Assembly (NCBI GenBank): GCA_944367535.1
Contig: CALVWQ010000001.1
Span: forward strand, 49,548 to 113,547
DNA length: 64,000 nucleotides
Direction: 5' to 3'
Source of the DNA: an uncultured Clostridia bacterium
Lineage (GTDB): Bacteria; Bacillota; Clostridia; Christensenellales; Borkfalkiaceae
In this document: one piece after another, positions 22,536 to 31,525 of the stretch
Layout: each line of letters starts with the position of its first letter
How positions within the stretch are numbered: position 1 is the stretch's first letter
Position numbers and translations under genes: made by a program
The notes under the pieces: generated by a model
Told to the model about the DNA's origin: nothing
What the model saw: only the letters and a program-made list of their open reading frames with translations
The model's database searches: none

Positions 22536-25500
22536 ATGGAAAAAAAGAGCGCAAAACTGATAATAACCGATTCTTATTTCGGGCTGTTCGACGCGCTGGC
22601 GCGCATAATAAAAGATAAGGCGCGCGGGCTTGACGGCAAAAACCTCGTGTTCTGCGAGGAAAAAGTTTCGCTTATGGCGGAGCGCCGCATCGCGCGCGAA
22701 ACGGGCGGAAGTTTCAATACCGAAGTATATTCTTTCGGTAACTATCTGCGCGTAAAAAAACCTTCTTCCGCATTGCTTTCGAAAGAAGGTTCCGCCATGG
22801 TCGTGAAAAGGATACTTAACCGCGCACAGCTTTCCTGCTTCAATAAAAGCAGAATAAACCTTGCGCCCTCTCTGTATGAACTCATAATACAGTTAAAGAG
22901 CGCGGCGGTTACGCCGGATGTGATGGCAGCGGCGTGCGGCGAGACGGAAGGAATCCTCGGCAACAAACTGAAAGACGTAGCCGCGGTATTTTCCGCATAC
23001 GAAGACTATCTGGCGGAAAACGGGTTAAAGGACCAGAACTCGGCGCTTGCCGATTTGCCGCAGATTATAGAAAACGACGCGGATATACCACGGGCGAACG
23101 TGTTTATCGTTGGATTTACGGGGCTGACCGTTCAGATGTGCAGGGCAATAAGCGCGCTTCTTAAAAGGGCGGCGTCGGTAACGGCGGTGCTCGCGGGCGG
23201 AGACAATGGTTTTGCGTTCGTCAACGAGACGGGCAATATATTTTCTCGGCTTTGCGCGGACGCGGGATTGCGCGTAAATAAAGAGTATGAAAAGAGCGAT
23301 TACGGCGAGGAGGGGAGAATTATTGCCGAGGGGCTGTTCAATCCCGCGGTGTTTAAAAGGAGCGCCGTCGAAACGGACAAAATACTTTTTTTCGCCGCCG
23401 AGGGGAGACGTCAGGAGGTAAACGCCGTCGCTTCCGTCATAAAGGAGAGCGTCATGCGCGGCGAATGCCGTTATCGCGATTGCACCGTTATCTGTCCCGA
23501 TAAGAATTTATATAAAAGGGAGATACGGGAGATTTTCGGAATGCTCGATATCCCGTGTTTTTTCGACGAGAAGAAAAAACCCGACGCGCACCCTCTTATA
23601 ACTTTGATAATATCGTATATAGAAGTTTTCAGAAAGGGCTTTTCGTTGGAAAGTCTTTCGGCATTTTTCAAAAATCCGCTGATTTGCGCGGATAAAACCC
23701 TCGCGGACAAGTTTGAAAATTATCTCTTGAAATATAATATAGAATACTCGAGATTCAAAGCGCCGTTGGTATTTGCCGCGGAAGATGACGCACTGTTTAC
23801 CGCGTTCGAAGCGTTCAGACAGGAAATATGCGAATATTTTTCGGTGTTCGACGTTTCGCGCCTGCTTATCAAATCGCGCGCGGAAGAAAAAATCGCGGTC
23901 TTTTCGCCCTTGCTCGAAAAGGCGGGCGAGGCGGAGGAAGCCGCATTAAACGACCAGATATACGCCGCGACCAAGGCACTTACGGACGAGATGAATAAAA
24001 TCCTCGGCGACGGCGAGATAAGTTATACCGAATATAAGAACGTGTTTTTAAGCGGCGTTGCCGCTATGGAACTTTCCATAATCCCGCAGTATAACGACGC
24101 GGTTTTTATCGGCGGATTCAAGGAGACCGCGCTCGTAAAAGCCGAGAATCTCTTCGCGATAGGGCTGACGTCTTCGGTTCCCGAAATCAAAGACGACGTT
24201 GCGCTGCTTTCAGACGGCGACATAAACGCTCTTTCGCGCATAAAGGTGCTCGTCGAGCCGAAAATACAGGTGGTGAATCACCGCGCGAGGGAGGAGACCG
24301 CGCTCGGCATGTCGGCGTTTTCCGGAAGACTGTATCTTTCGTATCCGATTTCTTCGGGCGGCAAGAAGAACGTTAAAAGCGAGATACTTTCGTATCTTGA
24401 AAAAATGTTTACGTTAAAGCCCTTTCCCGAGCGACATAATTATCTTACCGAAAAGCAGGGGCTCAGGTCGTTTTCGCGCGAGGCGGGGCGGTTTGCGCGC
24501 GGCAAGACGGACGATTTCACCGTTGCGGCGTCGTTTTACCGTGCGGAGCGCGGAGGAAAAGCGGAAAAGATAGCCGAATACGCCAACAAGGAGATAAAAC
24601 AGCGCCTTGTATCGGACAGCCGCATACTATTAAAAGACGTTACTTCGCCCACCGCGATAGAGGACTTTTATAAATGTCCTTACAGGTCGTTCATGATACA
24701 CGGGCTGAAAGCGACCGAGCGCGAAGAGTGCGCATTGGACGGCATATCCGTCGGAATCATCATGCATGAAATCTTCAAAGAATATCTTTCCCGCGCGGAG
24801 AACGTTACGGAAAAGGCGCAATCGGACGCGCTCTTTGAGGAAGTCTCGAAAAAGGTGATAAATAAGGATGAATACAGAATATTTTTGTCGGACGCGAGGC
24901 TGAAAGCGGGGCTTGACGCAGCGTTGGAAGAATGCCGCAAGTTCTGTTTTATGACCGCTCGCTGGCTCGCGTGTTCGGATTTTTATCCCGACAAGCGGAA
25001 TTTGGAAGTCGGTTTCGGCGACGACCCCGAAAAAAGACCCGTCTATCCCGCCATAAAACTGCTTGGCGGAAGGATAAAACTTTCGGGCAAGATTGACAGG
25101 GTCGATACATACGGGGACTATTTCAGGATAATAGATTATAAAACGGGTTCTGCGAGCAATATGGACAAGGGGCTTTTCTCGGGCACGAGACTGCAACTCT
25201 ATCTGTATGCTTCGGCGGTACAGTCGTGCGGAAAGAAACTCGCGGGGGCTTACTATATGCACGTTTCCGACCCCTATCGGAAAGTGGGCGAAAAGATTCC
25301 ACCGCTCGTTACTGGTAAGACGCTCGGAGAAAAGGAGGCTGTAACCGCGCAGGACAGGGATATAGAGCGGCAGGGCGAAAGCGAATTTATTCCCGTTACG
25401 GTGGCGGACGGCAAGATAAAAGACGCTTTGCCCGCATCCGCCATGTCCGCTCTGACCGATTACGCCGTTAAAATGAGCGAGAACGCCGCGCGCGAGATGA

Positions 25501-25673
25501 GCGAAGGGGTGATAGTAGCCTCGCCCTACGAAACGGCGTGCGGATACTGTCCTTTTGCGGCGGTCTGCGGTGCGACGGAGGAGGACGCAAGAAAACTTTC
25601 GGGCGTAAACGAAGACACTTTAATCGCCGCGGCGGCATGCGGCACGGGAGGTGAGAAAGATGCCCGAACTTAA
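22536..25673 (+). CDS. addB: ATP-dependent helicase/nuclease AddAB, subunit B
   Basis: 1045 aa. With AddA it resects double-strand breaks up to Chi and loads RecA. The N-terminal SF1-like region aligns with AddB (LDGKNLVFCEEKVSLMAERRIARETGG, then TEVYSFGNYLR). The place of the Walker A loop reads LIITDSYFGLFDAL, with no GxGKT, so ATP binding in this subunit is probably lost, as I recall for RexB-type subunits. The C-terminal PD-(D/E)xK nuclease is intact (GKIDRVDTYGDYFRIIDYKTG). The iron-sulfur staple is present: one Cys in YKCPYRSF and CGYCPFAAVC near residue 1010. It overlaps addA by 14 bases. No Shine-Dalgarno precedes it. Confidence 0.93.
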   Translation: MEKKSAKLIITDSYFGLFDALARIIKDKARGLDGKNLVFCEEKVSLMAERRIARETGGSFNTEVYSFGNYLRVKKPSSALLSKEGSAMVVKRILNRAQLSCFNKSRINLAPSLYELIIQLKSAAVTPDVMAAACGETEGILGNKLKDVAAVFSAYEDYLAENGLKDQNSALADLPQIIENDADIPRANVFIVGFTGLTVQMCRAISALLKRAASVTAVLAGGDNGFAFVNETGNIFSRLCADAGLRVNKEYEKSDYGEEGRIIAEGLFNPAVFKRSAVETDKILFFAAEGRRQEVNAVASVIKESVMRGECRYRDCTVICPDKNLYKREIREIFGMLDIPCFFDEKKKPDAHPLITLIISYIEVFRKGFSLESLSAFFKNPLICADKTLADKFENYLLKYNIEYSRFKAPLVFAAEDDALFTAFEAFRQEICEYFSVFDVSRLLIKSRAEEKIAVFSPLLEKAGEAEEAALNDQIYAATKALTDEMNKILGDGEISYTEYKNVFLSGVAAMELSIIPQYNDAVFIGGFKETALVKAENLFAIGLTSSVPEIKDDVALLSDGDINALSRIKVLVEPKIQVVNHRAREETALGMSAFSGRLYLSYPISSGGKKNVKSEILSYLEKMFTLKPFPERHNYLTEKQGLRSFSREAGRFARGKTDDFTVAASFYRAERGGKAEKIAEYANKEIKQRLVSDSRILLKDVTSPTAIEDFYKCPYRSFMIHGLKATEREECALDGISVGIIMHEIFKEYLSRAENVTEKAQSDALFEEVSKKVINKDEYRIFLSDARLKAGLDAALEECRKFCFMTARWLACSDFYPDKRNLEVGFGDDPEKRPVYPAIKLLGGRIKLSGKIDRVDTYGDYFRIIDYKTGSASNMDKGLFSGTRLQLYLYASAVQSCGKKLAGAYYMHVSDPYRKVGEKIPPLVTGKTLGEKEAVTAQDRDIERQGESEFIPVTVADGKIKDALPASAMSALTDYAVKMSENAAREMSEGVIVASPYETACGYCPFAAVCGATEEDARKLSGVNEDTLIAAAACGTGGEKDART

Positions 25674-28600
25674 AAAAGAACAGTTCGAAGCGGTCATGCA
25701 CGACCGCGGCAATATACTCGTTTCGGCCTCCGCAGGAAGCGGCAAGACCTTCGTGATGATTGAAAGGCTGATAAGACTCATATCGGAAGGTAAGGCTGGC
25801 GTAAAAGAGATTCTCGCCGTTACGTTTACCGAAGCGGCGGCGGCGGATATGAAAGAAAAACTCAAAACCGCGCTCATAAACAAAATAAATTCCGGCGACG
25901 AAAAACTCGCTTCGGAATTGGCGGAAGTCTCCGCCGCAGACATAAGCACGCTCCATTCTTTCTGCGCCCGTCTTTTAAGAAGATATTTTTTCGCGGCGGA
26001 AATCGCACCCGATTTCGCGGTAGCGGACGAGGACAAGTCGGATACTCTGAAAAAAGAGAGCATGGAAAAAACTTTCAAGGAATTTTATGACGGGAAAAAT
26101 CCCGATTTTGCCATGCTTGCCGCGCGTCATCGAAGAAAGCGTTCGGACGAGGCATTTAAAAAACTCATACTCTCGATGTACGAGTACTGCGAATCGGAAA
26201 CTTCTCCCGACGAATTTTTGGAAAAATACGTCGTAAATTATTCGGATGCGGGTTTTGACAGACTGAAATCGGAATATAAAAGTTATCTCGACAAAACGCT
26301 CGGTTCTTTGCTTTCCCGCGCCGAAAAACTGTCAGAATTATGCGAAAAGGCAAAATTTGAAAAAGGCAGAGTTTTCACGTCTCGCCTTGCCGCAGACATT
26401 AGTGAATTAAAGGTCGGCGGGCTGTATGAAGTAAAAAGATTCGAGGAATACAAACTGCCCGCCGATTTCGGCAGAGGGCTTTCGGCGGACGACACCGTTC
26501 TTAAAAACTCCGCGCTCTCCGTTCGCTCCGAGTTTATGTCGACGATAAAAAGGTTTTCGCGGCATCTTACGGATGAAGCGCACGACCGCGAGATTTTCCC
26601 GAGACTCGGAGAACACACCCGTATTCTTTCCGAAGTGCTGAAACGCTTTTCGGAAAACTATGCGGCGGCAAAACGTGAGGAAAACGTGCTCGATTTTGCC
26701 GACCTCGAACATTTTGCCCTGCGCGTTCTCTCGGATAATACTGTATTGAGGTCGGTAAAGTCGGGATATAAATATATTTTCGTGGACGAATATCAGGACA
26801 TAAACGGAGTACAGGAAAAAATTATTTCTTTGCTTTCCGATGATAATTTATTCATGGTGGGAGACGTAAAACAGAGCATATACGGTTTCCGCGGCTGCCG
26901 TCCCGAGATATTCGCGGGAAAGTTAGGCGCAATGAAAGCCCGCGGCGAAAAGACGGTTCTTCTCAATCATAATTTCCGTTCGGCTCCCGCGGTTATAGAC
27001 GCCGCGAACGAGATATTTTCCTATTCGATGACGGAACGGTATGCGGGGCTCGATTATAAAAACACGTCCATGCTCGTGAGCGGCGGCGTATATCCCGAGG
27101 ACGCCGTCGGCAGATGCGAACTGCATCTTTTAAAAACCGAGGGGACGCGCCGCGTCGAAAAAGAAGAGCCGAGAATATATGACATCATGGAGGAGATAAA
27201 GAAGAGCCGCAGTACCGAGAGCGCGGCGGTCGCCTCTTTAATAACCGAGATAATAAACGGCGAAATACAGAAAGAATTTTACGACCCGAAGGAGAAAAAG
27301 AATAAACGCGTAACTTTTTCGGATATAGCGATATTGAGCAGAAACCGAAACAACAAATACATATCGGGGCTTGTTTCGGGGCTGATAAAACACGGTATTC
27401 CCGTTGTGTCGGAAGTGAAGGAAAACGTGTGCGATTATCCCGAGATAGCGGCGCTCGTGAACGCGCTTAAACTTATAGACTGTTTTTATCAGGACGTACC
27501 GCTCGTCAGCACGCTTTTAAGTCCGATAGGCGGATTTACCGAAGAGGACCTTGCGGAGGCGGCGCTGTATTATTCGGACAACCGCGACCGCTCGCAGGGG
27601 GCAGGAGGGTTTACCGCCGCGTTTTTGTATTATACCGAAAAGAGCGGCACTGCGCTCGCCGCGCGATTTTCGGAGTTTATATCGTATTATGAAAAAATAC
27701 GTTTTGTCGCAGATTTTACGGGTGCGTCGGGTGCGCTCGTCAGACTCACGGAAGATTGCGGCTATGAAAATTATATTCTTGCGTCGCGGGCGGGCGAGGC
27801 GGGAGCGCGGCGTCTGCACGGTTTTATGTCCGTAGCCTGTTCGGGAGAGCGCAGATATACCGTAAAGGAATTTCTTAAAAAAATCGATTCGGCAAGCGAT
27901 GCGTTTTACGTCGCGGAAAGCGCCGAAGAAGACGCCGTGAGAGTCATGACCATTCACTCGTCGAAAGGTCTCGAATTTCCCGTCGCGATAGTTTGCGGGT
28001 TGGAGAGGAGAGCCAATACGGAGGACGAAAGGGAGGAGGTTCTCGCCGACAGGGATTTAGGGTTTGCGGTCAGATATTACGACGACGCCGCGCGCACCGT
28101 CGAAGAGACGCTTCTTCGCGGCGTCATGCGCGAAAAGATGCGTGAAAACAGATTGAGGGAGGAACTAAGGCTTTTCTACGTTGCGGTAACGCGCGCGCAG
28201 TATTCGCTGCACTTGACTTTCGAGGGGAAAGAGGACGGGAGAAAGGCGGAGTTTTGCGGCGCGGAAAGATTTTTGGATTATGTTCCGGCGAGTCTCGGCG
28301 TTACGGAATGGGATGCGGATTCCTTTGCTTTTACCGACATAACGCGGGAAAGACGGCAGGTGCTCGTCGGCGCGGCGGACGAAAAAACCGTTGCCCGCAT
28401 GCGCGAAAATTTCTTATACGTCTATCCGTTTTCGTGCGACACCGTTCTGCCCCTTAAAGGTAGCGTAACCAAGGCGGTCGAGCGCAATTTTCAGAGGGAA
28501 TATCCCGTGCGCGTACTTTTCGGGGAAGAGGACTGGACAGGCGCGGAGCGCGGGCTTATAGCGCACAGGATTTTGGAAAATTACGATTTTGCTTCGTCTG

Positions 28601-29049
28601 ATTTCGACGGACAGATAGAGAAAATGATATCGGGCGGCACGATTTCTCGCGAAGAGGCGGGAAAAGTGAATCTGGCACGGATAGGGCGCGCGGTCGGCGG
28701 CGGCGCCTTCGACGCGCTCGACGGGTATTCTTTATACCGCGAAAAGCAATTTATGGCGGAGGTTCCCGCGCGCGCCGTATTCGGCACGGACAGTAAGGAG
28801 ACGGTTCTACTTCAAGGAGTAATCGACCTGCTTGCCGTAAAGGACGGCGAGGCGCGGATATTCGATTATAAATACTCGTCTCTCGACGCCGCGCGGCTTA
28901 AACGCAAATACTCATTGCAGTTGGAACTTTATGCTATGGCGGCGGAAAAGACGCTCGGCGTGAAAGTCGTCGAAAAGACTCTCGTAAACCTTTATTCGGG
29001 CGAGACGGTAAGATGCGGAGACCTTGCAAACTCACGGTTTGAAAAATGA
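25660..29049 (+). CDS. addA: ATP-dependent helicase/nuclease AddAB, subunit A
   Basis: 1129 aa UvrD-like SF1A helicase fused to a RecB-type nuclease. I chose the ATG at 25660 because GGGAGGTGA ends six bases before it. The GTG at 25651 overlaps that Shine-Dalgarno. Walker A is ASAGSGKT (residues 23-30), Walker B is YIFVDEYQD, followed by GDVKQSIYGFRGCRPEIF and the late motif VMTIHSSKGLEFPVAIVCG. The C-terminal nuclease keeps the H in LIAHRILE, the D in LQGVIDLL and the D-x-K in IFDYKYSS. It is translationally coupled to addB. No terminator is obvious; a TTTCCGAA/TTCGGAAA dyad follows the stop. Confidence 0.96.
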   Translation: MPELKKEQFEAVMHDRGNILVSASAGSGKTFVMIERLIRLISEGKAGVKEILAVTFTEAAAADMKEKLKTALINKINSGDEKLASELAEVSAADISTLHSFCARLLRRYFFAAEIAPDFAVADEDKSDTLKKESMEKTFKEFYDGKNPDFAMLAARHRRKRSDEAFKKLILSMYEYCESETSPDEFLEKYVVNYSDAGFDRLKSEYKSYLDKTLGSLLSRAEKLSELCEKAKFEKGRVFTSRLAADISELKVGGLYEVKRFEEYKLPADFGRGLSADDTVLKNSALSVRSEFMSTIKRFSRHLTDEAHDREIFPRLGEHTRILSEVLKRFSENYAAAKREENVLDFADLEHFALRVLSDNTVLRSVKSGYKYIFVDEYQDINGVQEKIISLLSDDNLFMVGDVKQSIYGFRGCRPEIFAGKLGAMKARGEKTVLLNHNFRSAPAVIDAANEIFSYSMTERYAGLDYKNTSMLVSGGVYPEDAVGRCELHLLKTEGTRRVEKEEPRIYDIMEEIKKSRSTESAAVASLITEIINGEIQKEFYDPKEKKNKRVTFSDIAILSRNRNNKYISGLVSGLIKHGIPVVSEVKENVCDYPEIAALVNALKLIDCFYQDVPLVSTLLSPIGGFTEEDLAEAALYYSDNRDRSQGAGGFTAAFLYYTEKSGTALAARFSEFISYYEKIRFVADFTGASGALVRLTEDCGYENYILASRAGEAGARRLHGFMSVACSGERRYTVKEFLKKIDSASDAFYVAESAEEDAVRVMTIHSSKGLEFPVAIVCGLERRANTEDEREEVLADRDLGFAVRYYDDAARTVEETLLRGVMREKMRENRLREELRLFYVAVTRAQYSLHLTFEGKEDGRKAEFCGAERFLDYVPASLGVTEWDADSFAFTDITRERRQVLVGAADEKTVARMRENFLYVYPFSCDTVLPLKGSVTKAVERNFQREYPVRVLFGEEDWTGAERGLIAHRILENYDFASSDFDGQIEKMISGGTISREEAGKVNLARIGRAVGGGAFDALDGYSLYREKQFMAEVPARAVFGTDSKETVLLQGVIDLLAVKDGEARIFDYKYSSLDAARLKRKYSLQLELYAMAAEKTLGVKVVEKTLVNLYSGETVRCGDLANSRFEK

Positions 29050-29154
29050 ATTTTCCGAAATTTTCGGAAAGCGACAAAAATAGTCAAAATACATTAAAAC
29101 AGTCCGTAAATTTACTTCTCCGCGATATTATCATCGCTTAGAGGTGTATGTGTT

Positions 29155-29931
29155 ATGGCAGATATAATATTTGCGGTTGCGGAAAAGTTTGCCGCGCTGA
29201 TAGGCGGCTGGGCGTATATTTCTTGTATTGCCGCCGCAACGGTCGTTTTCGTTACCGTTCTCATCATAAGTGCGGTAAAATGCGGATTCGGTCGTAAAAA
29301 GAGAATGCGTTATCTGCCCGTTGCGGCGGTCATATTGCTGTTTCTCGGCGCGCTTTCCGCCCTCGGAGGAATCGGGACGGGACTTTTATGGAGCGCCGTT
29401 TTCTTAATTTTTCTTTACGCCGCTATAATTTCTTATATTCCCGAAAGGAAGCCGCGCATAACGGAGGAACAACGTGAGTTTGCGCGGTTTATAGATTCGA
29501 AGATACCACGCTCCGTCAGAGAAAAATCGGTGTTCGAGCCCGATTTTTCCGACGAGGACGCAAAAGACACGGAGGAAAGAGGTTACGGCACGCGTATAAT
29601 AAGTGCCGAGCGCGAAAACGGCGGCGTCGACGTATCAAGCCCCCGAAAAGTACCCGCCTCAAATAAAGTCGTCGGGGATACGGTCATGTCGGACGGCGGC
29701 GAGGACGGCAATCGTCGCAACGTGATTTATAATCTCGATTTCACGCATGTGCGGAACGTAATATCGAGACTCGATTATTACGGGCTTTCCCAGAACGACA
29801 GGCGTCAGGTGCACGAACTCGAAAGTTATCTTTTATCCGCCGAACGCGGCTCCGACGACCCGACCGTAAAAGAAAAAATAAACGACGGACTGTCGGCGCT
29901 TTTGAAAATAATGTCAAAATACGGCGCGTGA
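29155..29931 (+). CDS. membrane protein of unknown function
   Basis: 258 aa. Three hydrophobic segments occupy about residues 5-42 and 52-95 (GWAYISCIAAATVVFVTVLI; YLPVAAVILLFLGAL; LWSAVFLIFLYAAII). They are followed by a charged cytoplasmic linker and a compact C-terminal domain of about 70 residues beginning at DFTHVRNVISRLDYYGLSQ and rich in helix formers (HELESYLLSAERG, INDGLSALLKIMSKYG). I recognise no family. It follows addA by 105 bases and could be cotranscribed. The ATG has a GAGGTG eight bases upstream. A scaffold or sensor is possible but unsupported. Confidence 0.8.
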   Translation: MADIIFAVAEKFAALIGGWAYISCIAAATVVFVTVLIISAVKCGFGRKKRMRYLPVAAVILLFLGALSALGGIGTGLLWSAVFLIFLYAAIISYIPERKPRITEEQREFARFIDSKIPRSVREKSVFEPDFSDEDAKDTEERGYGTRIISAERENGGVDVSSPRKVPASNKVVGDTVMSDGGEDGNRRNVIYNLDFTHVRNVISRLDYYGLSQNDRRQVHELESYLLSAERGSDDPTVKEKINDGLSALLKIMSKYGA

Positions 29932-29964
29932 TTTTCGTCAATAATGCGTAATTTTATATAATTG

Positions 29965-29994
29965 TTGACAAAACTGCACAAAATATAGTAAAAT
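29965..29994 (+). promoter_or_regulatory. promoter of the duplicated-domain lipoprotein gene
   Basis: TTGACA (29965-29970), an 18-base spacer and TAAAAT (29989-29994), leading to the gene at 30051. Confidence 0.7.
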
Positions 29995-30050
29995 CATAAA
30001 AAGGTTTTTTGCGGTAAATCCGCTTGCCGCGATAAAAGGTGAAAATAATG

Positions 30051-30743
30051 ATGAACAAAAGAATAAAAATACTGATTCTGGTTGCGGTCTTGTCGTTTTC
30101 GGCGGCGTTTGTCGTCGGTTGTAGAAATGATGCTCCGCCTGTAACTTATACTATAAATTATGACTTGTCGTATGAAATAGACGGCGAAACTCTCTGGTCT
30201 ACCGTGGACGGCAAAACTTCAGTCGCCCCGAAAACGATAAGCGCGGGCAGCACGTTTTTAGCGAGAATCCTCGAACCTGACGAAAGAACAGACATATACG
30301 TATTTGTGGGTTGGTACTATATTTCGGGCGACACCGGTATAAGAGTAACTGAAGCCACGGTCTTTGACCCGACGGTATTTACCGGTATAGAAAATAATAC
30401 TATTACTTTGCGTGCGGTATTGAGTTCGGAAGCTGTTATCGTGAAGTTTGACTTATCTTATGAGATAGATGGAAAAACCGCATGGTCCACGGTAAACGGC
30501 GAAACGACGGTTAACGATGAGAAAATAGCAGACGGTTTTACGTTCGGGTCGATACTCCCCGAATTGGATAAAAGAAGTCTTGAAGACGACTATTATTTCA
30601 TGGGTTGGTATTATGTTTATTCGGGCGGACAGACAAAGATAGAAGAAAACACCGTATTTCACAAGGCGGATTTTATAGGGCTTGAAGGAAATACAATAAC
30701 GCTCGTGGCGAAACTCGGCAAGGCGTGGATAGGGCCTTATTGA
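30051..30743 (+). CDS. lipoprotein with two tandem Flg_new/InlB-repeat-like domains
   Basis: 230 aa. AAGGTGA lies 8 bases before the ATG at 30051 (MNKRIKILILV). An adjacent in-frame ATG at 30048 or a GTG at 30039 are alternatives. The signal ends at C24 (VVGC). The mature protein is a clear internal duplication of about 85 residues: YDLSYEIDGETLWSTVDGKT...VFVGWYY...GIENNTITLRA, then FDLSYEIDGKTAWSTVNGET...YFMGWYY...GLEGNTITLVA. The GWYY core recalls the Listeria-Bacteroides (Flg_new) repeat of surface proteins. A surface binding role is inferred. It is monocistronic. Confidence 0.85.
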   Translation: MNKRIKILILVAVLSFSAAFVVGCRNDAPPVTYTINYDLSYEIDGETLWSTVDGKTSVAPKTISAGSTFLARILEPDERTDIYVFVGWYYISGDTGIRVTEATVFDPTVFTGIENNTITLRAVLSSEAVIVKFDLSYEIDGKTAWSTVNGETTVNDEKIADGFTFGSILPELDKRSLEDDYYFMGWYYVYSGGQTKIEENTVFHKADFIGLEGNTITLVAKLGKAWIGPY

Positions 30744-30770
30744 TACAATCAGGTTTAGAATTTCTTTATA

Positions 30771-30795
30771 AAAGCGCGATATTTTCGCGCTTTTA
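30771..30795 (+). terminator. terminator after the 30051 gene
   Basis: AAAAGCGCG (30771-30779) pairs perfectly with CGCGCTTTT (30787-30795). The symmetry suits both directions. Confidence 0.85.
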
Positions 30796-30801
30796 ACTTT
30801 A

Positions 30802-30848
30802 TTTTCTTTTTCGGCGTATAATACATAAAACCGAAAAAGGAGAAAATA
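30802..30848 (+). promoter_or_regulatory. dyad-flanked promoter of the ferritin-like gene
   Basis: A perfect -10 box TATAAT (30818-30823) lies in the centre of an inverted repeat: ATTTTCTTTTTCGG (30802-30815) faces CCGAAAAAGGAGAAAAT (30832-30848), whose right arm also holds the AAGGAG Shine-Dalgarno. Because transcription should start near 30830, only the right arm is in the mRNA. The dyad therefore looks like a DNA operator, not an RNA hairpin. No Fur or PerR consensus was recognised. Confidence 0.5.
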
Positions 30849-30852
30849 GAAT

Positions 30853-31359
30853 ATGAATAAACCGATTGCCCTGGACTTACCGTATCCCGGCACGGAGGGA
30901 ATAACGGCGGACCCGGAGGCGGCGAGGATAATATCTCCCGCTTATGCCGCCGCGCACAGCGAACTAACCGCAATTTTGCAATACATATACCATCACTTTA
31001 ATTTTCAGTCGTTGGGCGACGAAGAAATCGCCTCTACGCTTATTGGCATTTCCGTCGCGGAAATGCGGCATCTAGAAATACTCGGGGAAACTCTTTCAAA
31101 ACTCGGCGCAGACCCCGTTTTTACAAGAATGCCGCCGTATAAATGTGATTTTTATTCATCATCTTTCGTAACCTATTCGAAAACCGCGAAAAAAATGATA
31201 ATGGACAATATATCCGGGGAGCTTCTCGCCATAAGCGATTACAGAGATATGCTTGCGCGCCTTAAAAACGAAGAAGTCGCCGCGATAATTTCACGTATTA
31301 TCCTTGACGAGGAACTGCACGTGAAAGTACTAAAAGAAATACTTGCGGGATTATGCTGA
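30853..31359 (+). CDS. ferritin-like di-metal protein (CotJC/rubrerythrin-type fold)
   Basis: 168 aa four-helix protein. The metal-ligand pattern is E37, E70-xx-H73 (EMRH), E123 and E153-xx-H156 (EELH), the classical two ExxH ferritin-like di-iron or di-manganese site. The segment HSELTAILQYIYHHF...EMRHLEILGETLSKLGADP resembles the manganese-catalase/CotJC branch (spore-coat-associated) and other small clostridial ferritin-like proteins. There is no rubredoxin domain. A role in peroxide or metal handling is likely; the substrate cannot be told. It is monocistronic behind a dyad promoter, with a terminator at 31388. Confidence 0.85.
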   Translation: MNKPIALDLPYPGTEGITADPEAARIISPAYAAAHSELTAILQYIYHHFNFQSLGDEEIASTLIGISVAEMRHLEILGETLSKLGADPVFTRMPPYKCDFYSSSFVTYSKTAKKMIMDNISGELLAISDYRDMLARLKNEEVAAIISRIILDEELHVKVLKEILAGLC

Positions 31360-31387
31360 ACGGTATAGGGGAACCGTTATGTATAAG

Positions 31388-31438
31388 GCGCGGCAACGTA
31401 CCCTTGTTATTATGGGGAGGTGCCGCGCATTTTTATTT
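31388..31438 (+). terminator. terminator after the ferritin-like gene
   Basis: GCGCGGCA (31388-31395) pairs with TGCCGCGC (31421-31428), with an inner imperfect stem, followed by ATTTTTATTT. Confidence 0.8.
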
Positions 31439-31525
31439 CATGCGGCGGAAAAAGGGTTGATTTTATTATCGGGATAATGTATAATGATTAAAAACAGAGA
31501 AAAATTCCGGAAATAAAGGTGAGTC

